Assembly (NCBI GenBank): GCA_947044405.1
Contig: CAMRHE010000156.1
Location: 1,469,001 to 1,533,000, forward strand
DNA length: 64,000 nucleotides
Source of the DNA: Leptodactylus fallax
Taxonomy: Eukaryota > Chordata > Amphibia > Anura > Leptodactylidae
Direction of reading: 5' to 3'
Shown here: piece by piece, positions 12,226-23,171 of the stretch
How the letters are laid out: the number at the start of each line of letters is the position of its first letter
Numbering within the stretch: position 1 is the stretch's first letter
Translations under genes and position numbers: made by a program
Notes under the pieces: model-generated
Databases searched by the model: none
What the model was told of the DNA's origin: nothing
The model's input: the letters and a program-made list of their open reading frames with translations, nothing else

Positions 12226-12590
12226 GGAGTATAAGCTCCACAGTGGCCCCCACCCTGTATTATAAGCTCCACAGTGGCCCCCACCCAGTATTATATGCTC
12301 CAAAGTGGCCCCCACCCAGTATTATAAGCTCCACAGTGGCCCCCACCCTGTATTATAAGCTCCACAGTGGCCCCCACCCTGTATTATAAGCTCCACAGTG
12401 GCCCCCACCCTGTATTATAAGCTCCACAGTGGCCCCCACCCAGTATTATATGCTCCAAAGTGGCCCCCACCCAGTATTACAAGCTCCACAGTGGCCCCCA
12501 CCCAGTATTATAAGCTCCACAGTGGCCCCCACCCAGTATTATAAGTTCCACAGTGGCCCCCACCCAGTATTATATGCGCCCAATAGCCCC
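12226..12590. repeat. 31 bp minisatellite, about 11 copies
   Basis: The unit is tattataagctccacagtgg plus cccccaccc(a/t)g, 31 bp. Related 31 bp arrays occur inside the other hAT-type elements at 21830-22020, 38790-39200, 58370-58720 and 62470-62610, always with the words tattat and gtggcccc. Copy number differs between elements. Confidence 0.9.
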
Positions 12591-13281
12591 CCTCCGCTCC
12601 GCTTCAGTGCTATTATTATACTCTGGGGTCTCCTCAGACCCCAGAGTTTAATAATCGGAGGCCCAGGGGAAGTGATTAAAAATAACAAACTCTCATACTC
12701 ACCTTGCCTTACCTTTCCTTATCATCCTCGCTCCATCCTGCCGTCTTCAGGCCCTTTTCCGACGACGCTGCTGAGGCCTGTGATTGGGCCTCAGCGGTCA
12801 AGTGGGGGCGTACTGACGTCATTACGCGGCCGCGCCCCATGTGACTGCCGGGGCCTAATCACAGGCCTCAGTCACATGACGGAGGAGCGCCGGAGAGGAC
12901 GCTGCGCCCAGGAGAGGTGAGAATATGTATTTATTGTTTTCAGTCACCTCCCCTGGGCTGCCATCTATTGGAAAGGGGCCTGCAATATGACAGGGCCCCT
13001 TTCCAATATCAGTATGTATAGCGGTCGGGGAACCAGGCTTTCCCCGACCGCTATCATAGTGGTCCAGGGCCCCGGCCATCTCCAGCTGGCCACGGGCCCC
13101 GTACCCTGCCGGGTCCGGTCGCGGTCGCGCCCCCTGCGACCGCGATCGTAACGCCACTGGTCACGGGCCCGATCGGGATGGTCAGTATCCCGATCGGGCC
13201 CCCATGACATGAGGACTAATAGTCGGGGCACGGGGCTCACCGGTGGATTCACCGGTTCCCCGGTGGGCCAGTCCGACCCTG

Positions 13282-14490
13282 AATGTGCACATTCACGACT
13301 TTCACACGTTAGCGGTAACATATATATGAATGCTGGCAGTGAGATAGAGATGACTAATCTGGAAGTGTTAGGGTACACGCACCTATATACTGTTGTGTGT
13401 CTCTAATCTGATATAGGCGTGTTTCAACACATGATGCACAGAGATTTTGTAGCCTACTATACTGTTCCTCAAGGCAACATCATATGCCAGCGCATAAAGT
13501 GCCTATAGACCAGGGCTGTGGAAACAGTAGGCCAAACCACTAACTTTGGATGATCATTTTGGTTCACATTTAATTTGTCTACTCTAAACTTTGTTTACTT
13601 GCTGTAGCGAAGACGTGCTTGCCTGACTATGGCAGTCAATCACTGGCCACAGCAGTAAATCTAGAGTGTATGCCACAAGGCTACTGAGGCTAGTAATTGG
13701 CTTTAGTGATTACATGCTAACCGATTCTAAACAAAAACCGTCTGGTCTGCTGGATAGCAGGGGAATTTATGTTTTGGATTTTATAGCATTCATGGTTCTA
13801 GTTAATTTTTTTTAGAAAATGAATAAACCACAGTGTTCAACAGTGAATTTAAAAATAAATAAATAAAAGCCAAATCCTAGAATAATGCGTCATTTGCCTC
13901 TATTGGCTAGAATGACCTCGCTTTCTCGTAGTGGTCATGAGTACTTTGTATCCCAGGAAGCACACAGACTGTTTATCTGTCATCCCATTATTTTTCAATG
14001 ACTCAATTTTGTGTGTTGTCAACCAGTAAAATACATGCCATGCGTGTGCAGTCCATTTTTCACAGGCCTAAAACAATACAAAGCACGGCAATTTATTTAA
14101 AAAAAAAAGAAAAATTAAAAGATGACCATTTTTCACATCAGTTGGGAAAACATGTCCAAGATAACAACAGGTGCATGTGCTATCAGTGGAAAATATTGAT
14201 AGCACATGTCTGTGAATTCGGGACATGAGAATAAGGCCTTATGTTGTCAATGTGCCCTCTGTGTTATCTTTGATATAGGGGACACAGTTGTGTGTGTTTA
14301 CAGTACGATTAGGCTGAATGTTGTGTAGTGTTTTAAACATGTGCACAGCATATGTGTATATGTGATTTAGCATACCAATGTGTGTGTCTTGTAAGGGCAA
14401 CATATGGCAGTCATCCGGATAGGGCATACTGTTCCCTGTGTGACAACCAGGTTAAAAAGCTTGTCATTCTTCTCAAACTTTAGCGTTGTC
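13282..14490. other. No gene seen
   Basis: The first 30 bp continue the repeat that hosts the hAT insertion. The rest is AT-rich with short A runs and no recognisable protein. Confidence 0.5.
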
Positions 14491-14493
14491 TAA

Positions 14494-15703
14494 GGGAGCG
14501 TTCACACTACCGTTGGTGTCCGTCAGTAGTGTCCGTGGCTATTGTCCGTTACAAGATTTTAGCTACGGACACTAGTTGAACCGTCAGAAATCCGTTAAAA
14601 TTTCCATTCATTTCAATGGGTTTTTATATTGTGTCCGTTAGTATCCGTTAGTGTCCGTTAGTGTCCGTTTACACCAAATCCGTCAGAAGTCCGTTATTTT
14701 TTCACGGACAAAAAAATCCTACATGCAGGACTTTTTGTCCGTTTGAAAAAAACGGATTCTTGACGGACAGCAAGTGTCCGTTATTTTTTTTACATTGAAG
14801 TCTATGGGTAACGGACTTATAACGGACAATAACTGATAGCCATCAGTTACTGTCCGTTATTTTATGTCCGTTTACTTTCCCTGCGCATGCTCAGAAAGGA
14901 GAAACAAACAAAAAAAAAATAAAATAACTAGCAGTGTTAGAGGACATTTCGTGTCCTCAGGCACATGCGGTTTTACATACCGCTAGAAAGCCAACAGCGC
15001 GCTGAATTCAGCGCACTGCCGGCTTTCCCGGTATGTGCCCGGGGGCTGGAGATATCGGCAGTGTAATGTTTTACTGTTAGAAGGGCGCTGCGAGGAACTC
15101 CCTCCCCGACACTTCTCTTTGTTCAGAGACTTGTACTGAGGGGGCGTTCCTCACAGCTGAGTGTCATCGCTGGGCTGTGAGGAACGCCCCCTCTCTCTGT
15201 TCTCGTCTATAGCCGGGTACTGTCAGAAGAACTCCCTCCCTGACACTTCTGTTCCTTCATAGCGCTGTATGAGGGGGCGTTCCTCACAGCTGAGCGTCAT
15301 CACTGGCCTTTAAGGAACGCCTCCTCTCTCTGTACTGGTCTATAGCCCTGTACTGTCAGAGGAGGCGTTCCTTACTGCCCGGCGATGACGCTGAGCTGTG
15401 AGGAACGCCCCCTCAGTACAGCGCTATGGACCAACGAGAAGTGGCAGGGAGGGAGTTCCTCACAGCGCCCTTCAAACAGTAAGTAAAGTAAAACATGCCG
15501 ATATCTCCAGCCCCGGGGGAACATACCGGGAAAGCCGGCAGTGAGCTGAATTCAGCACGCTGTCGGCTTTCTAGCGGTATGTGACATTAAAAAACGGACA
15601 CTACCTAATGCTCATCAGTTAGGGTCCGTTATGATAGGTGTCCGTTTATTTTTTTTTAACGGACACCTTCATAACAGACTCCAACGGTAGTGTGAACCCT
15701 GCT
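14494..15703. mobile_element. gtccgtt-type TIR element, interrupted
   Basis: A second copy of the 1705-2264 family. Ends gggagcgttcacactacc and (reverse complement) agcagggttcacactacc, flanked by TAA at 14491-14493 and 15704-15706. Subterminal gtccgtta words are arrayed at 14515-14720. Total length 1210 bp minus a foldback insertion of about 655 bp gives about 555 bp, matching the 560 bp uninterrupted copy. The TAA duplication suggests PIF/Harbinger. Confidence 0.8.
14938..15594. mobile_element. Foldback element nested in the TIR element
   Basis: A near-palindrome: the left arm has accgctagaaagcc, a gaattcagcgc segment and ggctttcccggtatgtgc; the right arm has the same in reverse (gaaagccggcag ... 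ggctttctagcggtatgtg). The centre holds alternating copies of gaggaacgccccctc and its complement. A better preserved copy is at 55580-56173. The outermost right arm (gaggacgtgaaaggtcctc) is missing here. Confidence 0.8.
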
Positions 15704-15706
15704 TAA

Positions 15707-16880
15707 GACTTATCCAAACAAGTAAACCCAGATTACTAACTTATTTTGGCTATTATTTTTGCTGGTAACTTTATTTTACTTAATAGGGTTTCTTTACAAT
15801 ACGGTATACATACACTAGTGGCATTCTACTAATTGCTGAGGAACATGGTCTGTACTGTATGAATACAACCTTTGCACATGAAGTTTGTGTGCCCATTTCC
15901 ATACCTCTCATAACTTGGAATGGAAAAAGCCATTTTATCCCCTATTGGATGTGGCCTTGCCAGAACTAAAGTCAGGAGACCACTGTCCTTCCTGATAGGA
16001 ATAGGTCCCTTCGTCAATTTGGGTAACATAAAGAATACTGTCTCAATGTAACCAAAATGTATGAAAACATATAAAAGCATAAAGTAAATAATAGTAATCC
16101 TATGAGCATGTCTTACATATCTTATATTTGCTATAAGACTATTAATATTCCATTACTTTAATACTTTATGTTTAAATATCATTTTGTCAGATTTTTTTTG
16201 AACAAAGTTCTTGTGTGTTGAGATGTCACATTCAATACTATGGCGCCATTCTCCATTTTAGTCACAATAAGACTGGAATAACATGAACGATTCTTTGAAT
16301 GCCATTTTCCCACTCAGAAAAGACAATGCCATTGTTTCTGCTATAAGATACAAGGCACTGTGGGTCATTGATTTGGGGTTTAGAATGGGCAGTTATTTAG
16401 CAAAGTAAAACTAGGACTCATGAGAGACCCAACACAATAAGCTCAATGTCCCATATATCATTTCCAGAAGAAGGTGTCAGTAAAGTGTAAAAGTCTGAAT
16501 AAATAGACTTTCTCAAAGTTCCCCACTTTTAAACATACACAGGCTAAAGTCCAATCTGTAATATTCTCTTCTAAGTACTTTACAAATGAGAATATGCTTC
16601 CAGCATCTCATAGTCAAGTGGCTTCATTATACGGTACCACTTTTGTGTCTTGTGTCACTTTTTTTGGTTTAGTCATTTCTTACAGGAAATAACAAATTAC
16701 TGGAGTTTTGCAGCCAGATGAACCGACCCCTTTACCTGCCAGATTTTTTTTCTTTTAGGAGCCATACAAGAAAAATGTCTACATTGTAAAAAGAATAAAA
16801 CCCAAACAGCTAGTGCACATCAGTATCAAATCTCTAGGTGCATTCGATTCCTGTGCCAGGGATTTCTAAAGCCCTGTTTT
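15707..16880. other. No gene seen
   Basis: AT-rich sequence without clear repeat boundaries or coding frames. Confidence 0.5.
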
Positions 16881-17267
16881 TAAAGAGAACTTGTCACATG
16901 GAAAAGGTAGTACAATCTGCAGGTAGAAAGTTATAGAACTGAGCAGACTGATGTACAGGTTTGTGGGAAAAGATTTTGTCATTGACAAACTTTTCATTTA
17001 TCCATTGAAATTTTTGCTTCGTCTATGTTGAGAAGTCAAGGGGGTGGTCCCATCAGTGTACTGACTGCCTCCTTTCTATGACTAAGGCAGCTGTCAATCA
17101 CTGATAGGACCGCCTCCTTGACTTCTCAACATGGAAAGACTTCATTGGATAAATGACAGTTTATACTAAATCTTTTCCCACAAAATTTTATATTAATCTA
17201 CTTGGCACCTTCTGCTCTGTAACATATTGACTGTGAGGTGCATTTTTCATGTGACAAGCTCCCTTTA
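16881..17267. mobile_element. Inverted-end non-autonomous element (about 385 bp)
   Basis: Left taaagagaacttgtcacatg and right catgtgacaagctcccttta are inverted repeats, with further inverted pairing inside (cttgacttctcaac against gttgagaagtcaag). No coding capacity. It abuts the MITE at 17268, sharing the TTA there. The target duplication is unclear. Confidence 0.65.
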
Positions 17268-17539
17268 GACCGGGGCCCCACTTAGCATAAATGCCACGAT
17301 TTGGCCATGGCATTTTACATTAACAGCAAAGTGGATGGGATTCTGGCTAATCCCATCCACACAATGCAGAAAATAATTTTCAGCATTTCAATTATACCTA
17401 CGGAAACGCTGGCGTTTTCTGTATATGTATAATGGAAGCTTTTCTGTAAAAAGTGCTGCGGGAAAAACCGCAATGCGTTTCTGCTAAAGTTTTTCCAGCA
17501 GCTCTTTTTGGCTGCGTCTTGCTAAGTGGGGCCTTAGCC
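17268..17539. mobile_element. PIF/Harbinger-like MITE, long form (272 bp)
   Basis: Right end ggggccttagcc, left end gaccggggccccac, flanked by TTA at 17265-17267 and 17540-17542. The internal aaagtggatggg/ggctaatcccatccac segment matches, in the opposite orientation, the copy at 32358-32655. Confidence 0.78.
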
Positions 17540-17639
17540 TTAAAGGTTTTTCCATCTTATAGGAAAAGAACTGCCATCACTTTATGATTGGGGGGGGGGT
17601 CCCTCACTGATACTGAGAATAAAGGATACACAGTGCGCT

Positions 17640-17934
17640 TTCCTGAACTTTAGCTCGAGAAGTAACTTTAGCACGAGAAGTAATGGGATGAAACTAAGGG
17701 GAAGGAGATTCAGATTAGACATTAGGAAAAACTTTCTAACAGTAAGGGTAGTGAGAGAGTGGAATAGGCTGCCACGGGAGGTGGTGAGTTCTTCATCAAT
17801 TGAAATCTTCAAGCGGAAACTGGATAGATATATAGCTGGGATGTTTTAGGAATTCCTGCTTTTGCAGGGGGTTGGACTCGATGGCCCTTGAGGTCCCTTC
17901 CAACTCAAACAAACAAACAAACAAACAAACAAAG
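17640..17934 (+). mobile_element. CR1-type LINE 3' end with (CAAA)n tail
   Basis: It contains the widely shared CR1 3'-terminal tract: tagacattaggaaaaacttt, then ggaataggctgccacgggag, then ggggttggactcgatggccc and gaggtcccttccaactc. It ends in a (caaa)n tail of about 29 bp. This is a 5'-truncated insertion with no complete coding frame. Confidence 0.88.
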
Positions 17935-18256
17935 CTTGCACTTCACAGAGGACAAACCATGAAGTGGTTGCAGTGGTGAATCTGTGTTCTGGCATCCGTA
18001 TTCTCTCTATCAACGGGGGACCCAGAAGTCAGACCTCTGTAATGTAATTACAGTTCACTCTGCAGCGTATGGCCCAATTCAGATGACCATATGAAAATGG
18101 GTTTCAAGTCTATGTCCTCCGCAAAACAAACTAAAGAAGTGGCTGCTGACCCTTGCATGCATTGCTGTGTGCGCTACTATGGGTTTGTGTGCTATCTGTG
18201 TACATTCCAATATAACACAGACAGCACACAGACCAAAAATATAGCTGCCCAAGTAA

Positions 18257-18467
18257 GGGCCGGTTCACATCTGCGCATAAAAAGCGGCACTTTCCTCTCC
18301 GCATGTTTCGTGCGGAAACCAAGCGGAAACCACACGGACCCCATTATAGTCTATGGGGTCCGTATGGTTTCCCAGGTAAACCGCTTTTTATGCGTATAGG
18401 TTTCCGTTCGGGGGGTCCCCAAGCGGACTCCCCAAACGGAAACCCGAACGCAGATGTGAACCGGCCC
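18257..18467. mobile_element. 211 bp foldback MITE, TAA target
   Basis: Ends gggccggttcacatctgcg and cgcagatgtgaaccggccc are a perfect 19 bp inverted pair, flanked by TAA at 18254-18256 and 18468-18470. Most of the interior is also self-complementary (aaagcggcac, catacggaccccatag), so a transcript would fold into a long hairpin. The 3 bp TAA duplication fits PIF/Harbinger. Confidence 0.85.
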
Positions 18468-18470
18468 TAA

Positions 18471-19353
18471 GGCCTAATGGGAGCAAGACGAATTCTAGTA
18501 TTTCATTGCGAAGCAGGTCAGAGCTTCATGAACGCATTGTGAGAAACCCTGTCAGAGATGTTATAGAAGCCATACTGGTTGTCACTCAGACTTTCAATAT
18601 TAAAGAAACAACTGAAAATAATATAAATCTATGGCTCAATATATGCATATATTTACATATATTTTGGTTTTGTTTATAAGAGGGTAAAATGCTACTCTAC
18701 TATATTTGCCCATGCACATTGATCATGAATGTGCATTAATGCTATACATAACTAGTGCATAAAATCAGGAAAATGTAAAGACAACTATAATTGTATGTAT
18801 AGGGAACTATTAGAGTATGTGTGCGCTGTGTGTTGGTAAATCCTAATGTGATACACAGATATGCATTAAGGTTGAGCATATAGCTATCCCGCTACAACTG
18901 ACAATAAAGACATATTATCAAGTCACTGCTGACTTGTGTAGGAAATAAATGAATATTATAATGTGGATGACACAGGAGAGGATTATTACAAGCAGATTGT
19001 CTGGGCAGCACTCTGGATTGCAGGCCTTCTCATACACAGATGACAGTCCTGACTTCTGCTTCTTGCACAGGTTACATACATCTGATGGGAACAGCAGTCA
19101 ATGGTTTACATAATGCTTCATTGCATAACCAGCAGGACATAGAGTACAATTTTAATGAGTGTGCAAGAGAGATTACGCTGTCACTCACTATCACATGCAG
19201 GGAACCTTGGGGACTTTATTTGATAAGGCCACACCAGAAAAACGTGAAGACTTACTTTTACCAAATTCTACACAAATGTCATAAACACTTTCTATAGCTG
19301 ACCATAGACCACTGGTGAAGTTACGTATTTATATATTAGAAAACTGTGTGTTT

Positions 19354-19395
<42 letters not shown>

Positions 19396-19501
19396 ACTCC
19401 TGCCATCAGAACTGGCACATAGAAGAGTACAACCAATACAATAATGGAACTGGGTAGGCACCAGGGATATTACTGTTGGCCTGTGCGTTATATAGCAGAA
19501 T
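18471..19501. other. No gene seen; (AT)n at 19359-19392
   Basis: AT-rich. The only clear structure is an (AT)n microsatellite of about 17 units at 19359-19392. Confidence 0.55.
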
Positions 19502-19669
19502 CAGCAGCGTAACCTGGGCCCCGATGCAAAATATGTAATAGACCCCTACCAATCTTGTGCCATTTAGAATAGTGGTATAGTTTATGTGTCAGAGGGACTT
19601 TTGGAGCCCCCTCAGGGTCCAGGTCCAATAGTGACTGCTACCACTGCACCCCCTATAACTACGCCCCTG
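19502..19669. mobile_element. 168 bp hAT-type MITE
   Basis: Starts cagcagcgtaacctgggccc and ends actacgcccctg, inverted ends of the cagnggcgtaac type, flanked by a perfect 8 bp duplication agcagaat (19494-19501 and 19670-19677). No coding capacity. It shares its end sequence with the elements at 21764, 38094 and 58238. Confidence 0.85.
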
Positions 19670-20246
19670 AGCAGAATATAGACTGTCTTTATGGCAGCCT
19701 GTATGCTACCTATGGTGCACAAATCAAACTGTGATAAAACAGCATGTTGGCCATGAGGGAGTGTGAAAATTATAGGGACTAGAGCCTGCCCTTTGCTATA
19801 GTGCTCAGAAACAAATACATTTCTGTATAAGCAATTAACCAAAAAACAAGAGTAGAAAATGAGTAAAACACTAGCCAGAAAAAATGTAATACTTTGGAAT
19901 CTGGCAGTCATTCTTAAGTGATGATCACTTGATATGCCAGCCAAGGATGACAAGCCGGTAATGCTGCACAGGTAAAGTTCTATAGCACAATAGGCCACAT
20001 TCAACTTCTGTCTGGGCTTAGCAGCTGATCTCTGAGTGTACATTAGTGTAGTGGCCATATGGCTGGCAACCACAGGGAGATCAGATGTATACAGCAGATG
20101 ACCTCATCTCTCTGACAGGGCACAGCAATACTCAGCACCTCCATCCCTGCAGGGCTCTGACCTCCATTACTAACACTACACAGCCCTAAGGAGACCACAG
20201 CAACTGTATAGTGTAGAACTGCATACTGTATGTGTATATATATACA

Positions 20247-20250
<4 letters not shown>

Positions 20251-20292
<42 letters not shown>
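20251..20292. repeat. (AT)n microsatellite near the ankh splice donor
   Basis: About 21 AT units, ending about 95 bp from the exon 1 boundary, on the intron side. Confidence 0.95.
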
Positions 20293-20297
<5 letters not shown>

Positions 20298-20320
20298 ATG
20301 TATGTATGTGTGTATATCTA

Positions 20321-20960
<640 letters not shown>

Positions 20961-21763
20961 CCTCCTACCTAATCAGCTCCACAATAGAGCCCCCCTGGAG
21001 GAAGCTAGGAATAGTCCTTGTCAGATGCCTTGGAGCAAGTGCAGCAGATATGCAGAGGGAGCTGTGACTGTCTATTGCCGTTATTTTGCGTGAAAAAGGT
21101 TGAATGGTATCACTTTAAATGCCAAAAATATGGGATATGTATGTTTCCTAATGTTTGTGTGGGTTTCCCCAGGTACTCCTATTTCCATTAAAAGGGTTTT
21201 CCAGTCAAAAAACATTTAAAAAAAAAGGTATTTTAGTACTATTAAAGGGTTAATAAGTGCACCAAAATACCTTTAGCAGTGTTTTGAGTGATTTCTGGGT
21301 TTCTCTGGAAGCTCCTGGCATCTTCTGCATTTATTTACATGGTGTAGCTGCCTGCTGTCTTAGCTTAAAACTACTATGATGCATTGCTGTTCATTCAGAA
21401 CACACACCCTCTCACACTCCCTCCCTATTTCCCTAGCTAGCCTGTGGACTACTAGCCCTACCTAACTAACTCAACCCACCCCATCAAACTTACCTGTCTT
21501 CTGTGTCCTGGAGATCAGTTTCTTCTGTCCCGTCAGCTCCATCTTCTGTGGACATCTGCGGCGTCTGTGCAATAGAGCCAACAGAGCTCTATTGCACAAG
21601 CATGGGAGACAGGCTTCTTCTCTTCACTTTTGTCGGCGATTGCACAATAGACCACCCCGACGATCTGGGAAATTATAGATTTTTTTTTTTAAAGTAAGTA
21701 AATTAGAAGTAAGGCGGGGGGGAGGGAGTTTAGATTAGGGTTAAATTTTTAGTTATTTTAACC
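20961..21763. other. ankh upstream flank, no gene seen
   Basis: Moderately AT-rich. No recognisable protein or clear repeat ends. Confidence 0.5.
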
Positions 21764-22651
21764 CAGAGGCGTAACTAGCAAAGAATGGGCCCCCTAGCAA
21801 ACTTTTGCCCCCACCCACGGCAGAGCACTTCCTTTCCCTGTACACATTATGTCCCACAGTGGCCCCTGCACACAGTATTATGTCTCACAGTGGCCCCTCC
21901 GCACAGTATTATGCCCCATAGTGGCCCCTGCACATAGTATAATGTTCCATAGTGGCGCCTGCACACAGTATTATGTCCCACTGTGGCCCCTCCACACAGT
22001 ATTGTGCCCCATAGTGGACCACCCATGAACTATTATTATACCCCAGAGTATAACGTTAGGAGGCCCTGGGAGGTGACAAACATAAAAACCACTGTTACTT
22101 ATCTCTCATGGGCTTCGGTGCACTTCCTGCTGCTGTCGGCCCTCTTCATTGTCGGCACAGACATCACGTTCACCAAGCCAGCATCATGACACACAATGAC
22201 CTGGCCTGGGCCACGTGATGTCTGGGACATAACTAAAGAGGCCCAAAGATTGCAGTCACGCCAGAGCGCAGGAGAGGTGAGTAACATTATTTTTTTTATG
22301 TTTTATCACCCACCCTGGGCCTGTGATCATTATACTCCAGGGTCTGAAAAGACCCCAGAGTATAATAATAGCAGTAATTGCTGCGGTTCGCAGGCCTGCA
22401 GCTTTACTTATCAATCCCTGCTCTTGCTCATAGCCAAATCCGCATCCCCTTCTGCCCTCCAGGGGGCCCCAGCAACATTATATAGGACGCAGAAGGGAAA
22501 GCGGAGGCGGCCGTGAGCAGGAGCAGGGATCGGTACATAGTTACCCTATTAAAAAAAAAAAAAACAACACATCAGGGGCCCGCCTGGACCCCCTTATGTC
22601 CTGGGCCCTGTGGCAGCCGCTAACGCTGCTACCTCTGTACTTACGCCACTG
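21764..22651. mobile_element. 888 bp hAT-type element with 31 bp repeats
   Basis: Starts cagaggcgtaactagcaaag and ends gtacttacgccactg; CAG-type inverted ends. Flanks ttttaacc and ggttaacc agree at 6 of 8 positions, consistent with an eroded 8 bp duplication. 21830-22020 is a degenerate array of the 31 bp unit (cacagtattatg...cccctg). It is an uninterrupted relative of the element at 58238-61141. No transposase frame. Confidence 0.78.
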
Positions 22652-22727
22652 GGTTAACCCAGAGGTCCCAAATGACCGGGAACAGTTAAGTGGAAAGTGA
22701 TCTGCTGGTGTAGACTACCTTTAACCC

Positions 22728-22880
22728 TTTAAAGAGGACCTTTCACCACCTCCACCAAGTTCTTAGTATCTGTTAATAGTCACTGTTCCACTGAGTCTGG
22801 CACAGTTGGAATTTTTTCTCTAACACCCACTGCTCCCCAGCAACAAGCGCTGTTAGTTTTAGTGTTTGATGTGTTATTTA
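22728..22880. repeat. Fragment beginning taaagaggacctttcaccac
   Basis: The first 15 bp match the end of the foldback element at 55580, but the interior differs and no opposite end is visible. Treated as a fragment of a related family. Confidence 0.4.
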
Positions 22881-22904
22881 ACCCTTTCCCAACATTCCTC
22901 AAAT

Positions 22905-23165
22905 GAGTATAATAATAATAATATATTTTATTTATATAGCGCCAACATATTCTGCAGTACTTTACATATTGTAGGGTTCAAATACAGACAAAAGAGACAT
23001 TACTGAGTAAATGTCAATTCACACAATGGGACTAAGGACCCTGCTCGCAAGAGCTTACAATCTAGGAGGTAGAGGGGGTGACACAAGAGATAGCAGGAGA
23101 GGCATCGGAGGTAGCATTGCTTATACAGTAGAGAGGTGTTTATGTGATAAAGGTTACTTTCATTA
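22905..23165 (-). mobile_element. LINE 3' tail, antisense
   Basis: The plus strand starts with an ATA/ATT repeat then ttatttatatagcgccaaca, and contains ctgctcgcaagagcttacaa. The reverse complement matches the layout of the LINE tail at 780-935 (attgtaagc...gcgggcaggg, then gctatataaataa). No coding part remains. The Tc1 element at 23172 inserted just beyond it. Confidence 0.7.
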
Positions 23166-23171
23166 CACATA

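Larger units (their letters stand above)
10455..13281. mobile_element. 2.8 kb non-autonomous hAT-type element, mosaic
   Basis: The element starts cagtgtcggactggg and ends gccagtccgaccctg (inverted ends beginning CAG, as in hAT). It is flanked by a perfect 8 bp duplication aatgtgca (10447-10454 and 13282-13289), the hAT hallmark. It has no transposase-like frame; long open frames here are by-products of GC-rich and tandem DNA. Inside are an inverted-repeat unit (11341-11759), a 31 bp minisatellite (12226-12590) and segments that also occur singly elsewhere (for example 57958-58237). An inverted copy starts at 61818, and part of it resembles 38094-39282. Confidence 0.85.

Noticed and set aside
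12226..12590. Regular 31 bp repeats as a possible CRISPR array
   Set aside because: The units abut with no unique spacers, vary internally, lie inside a eukaryotic transposon, and no cas-like gene is near.
12429..12920. 163-residue open frame
   Set aside because: Starts inside the 31 bp array; the same frame appears degenerate in the other copies at 38149 and 62149, with no protein-like conservation.
19612..20073. 153-residue minus-strand frame
   Set aside because: Overlaps the end of a hAT MITE and AT-rich intron sequence; it shows no recognisable domain, and it does not match ankh exon 2.
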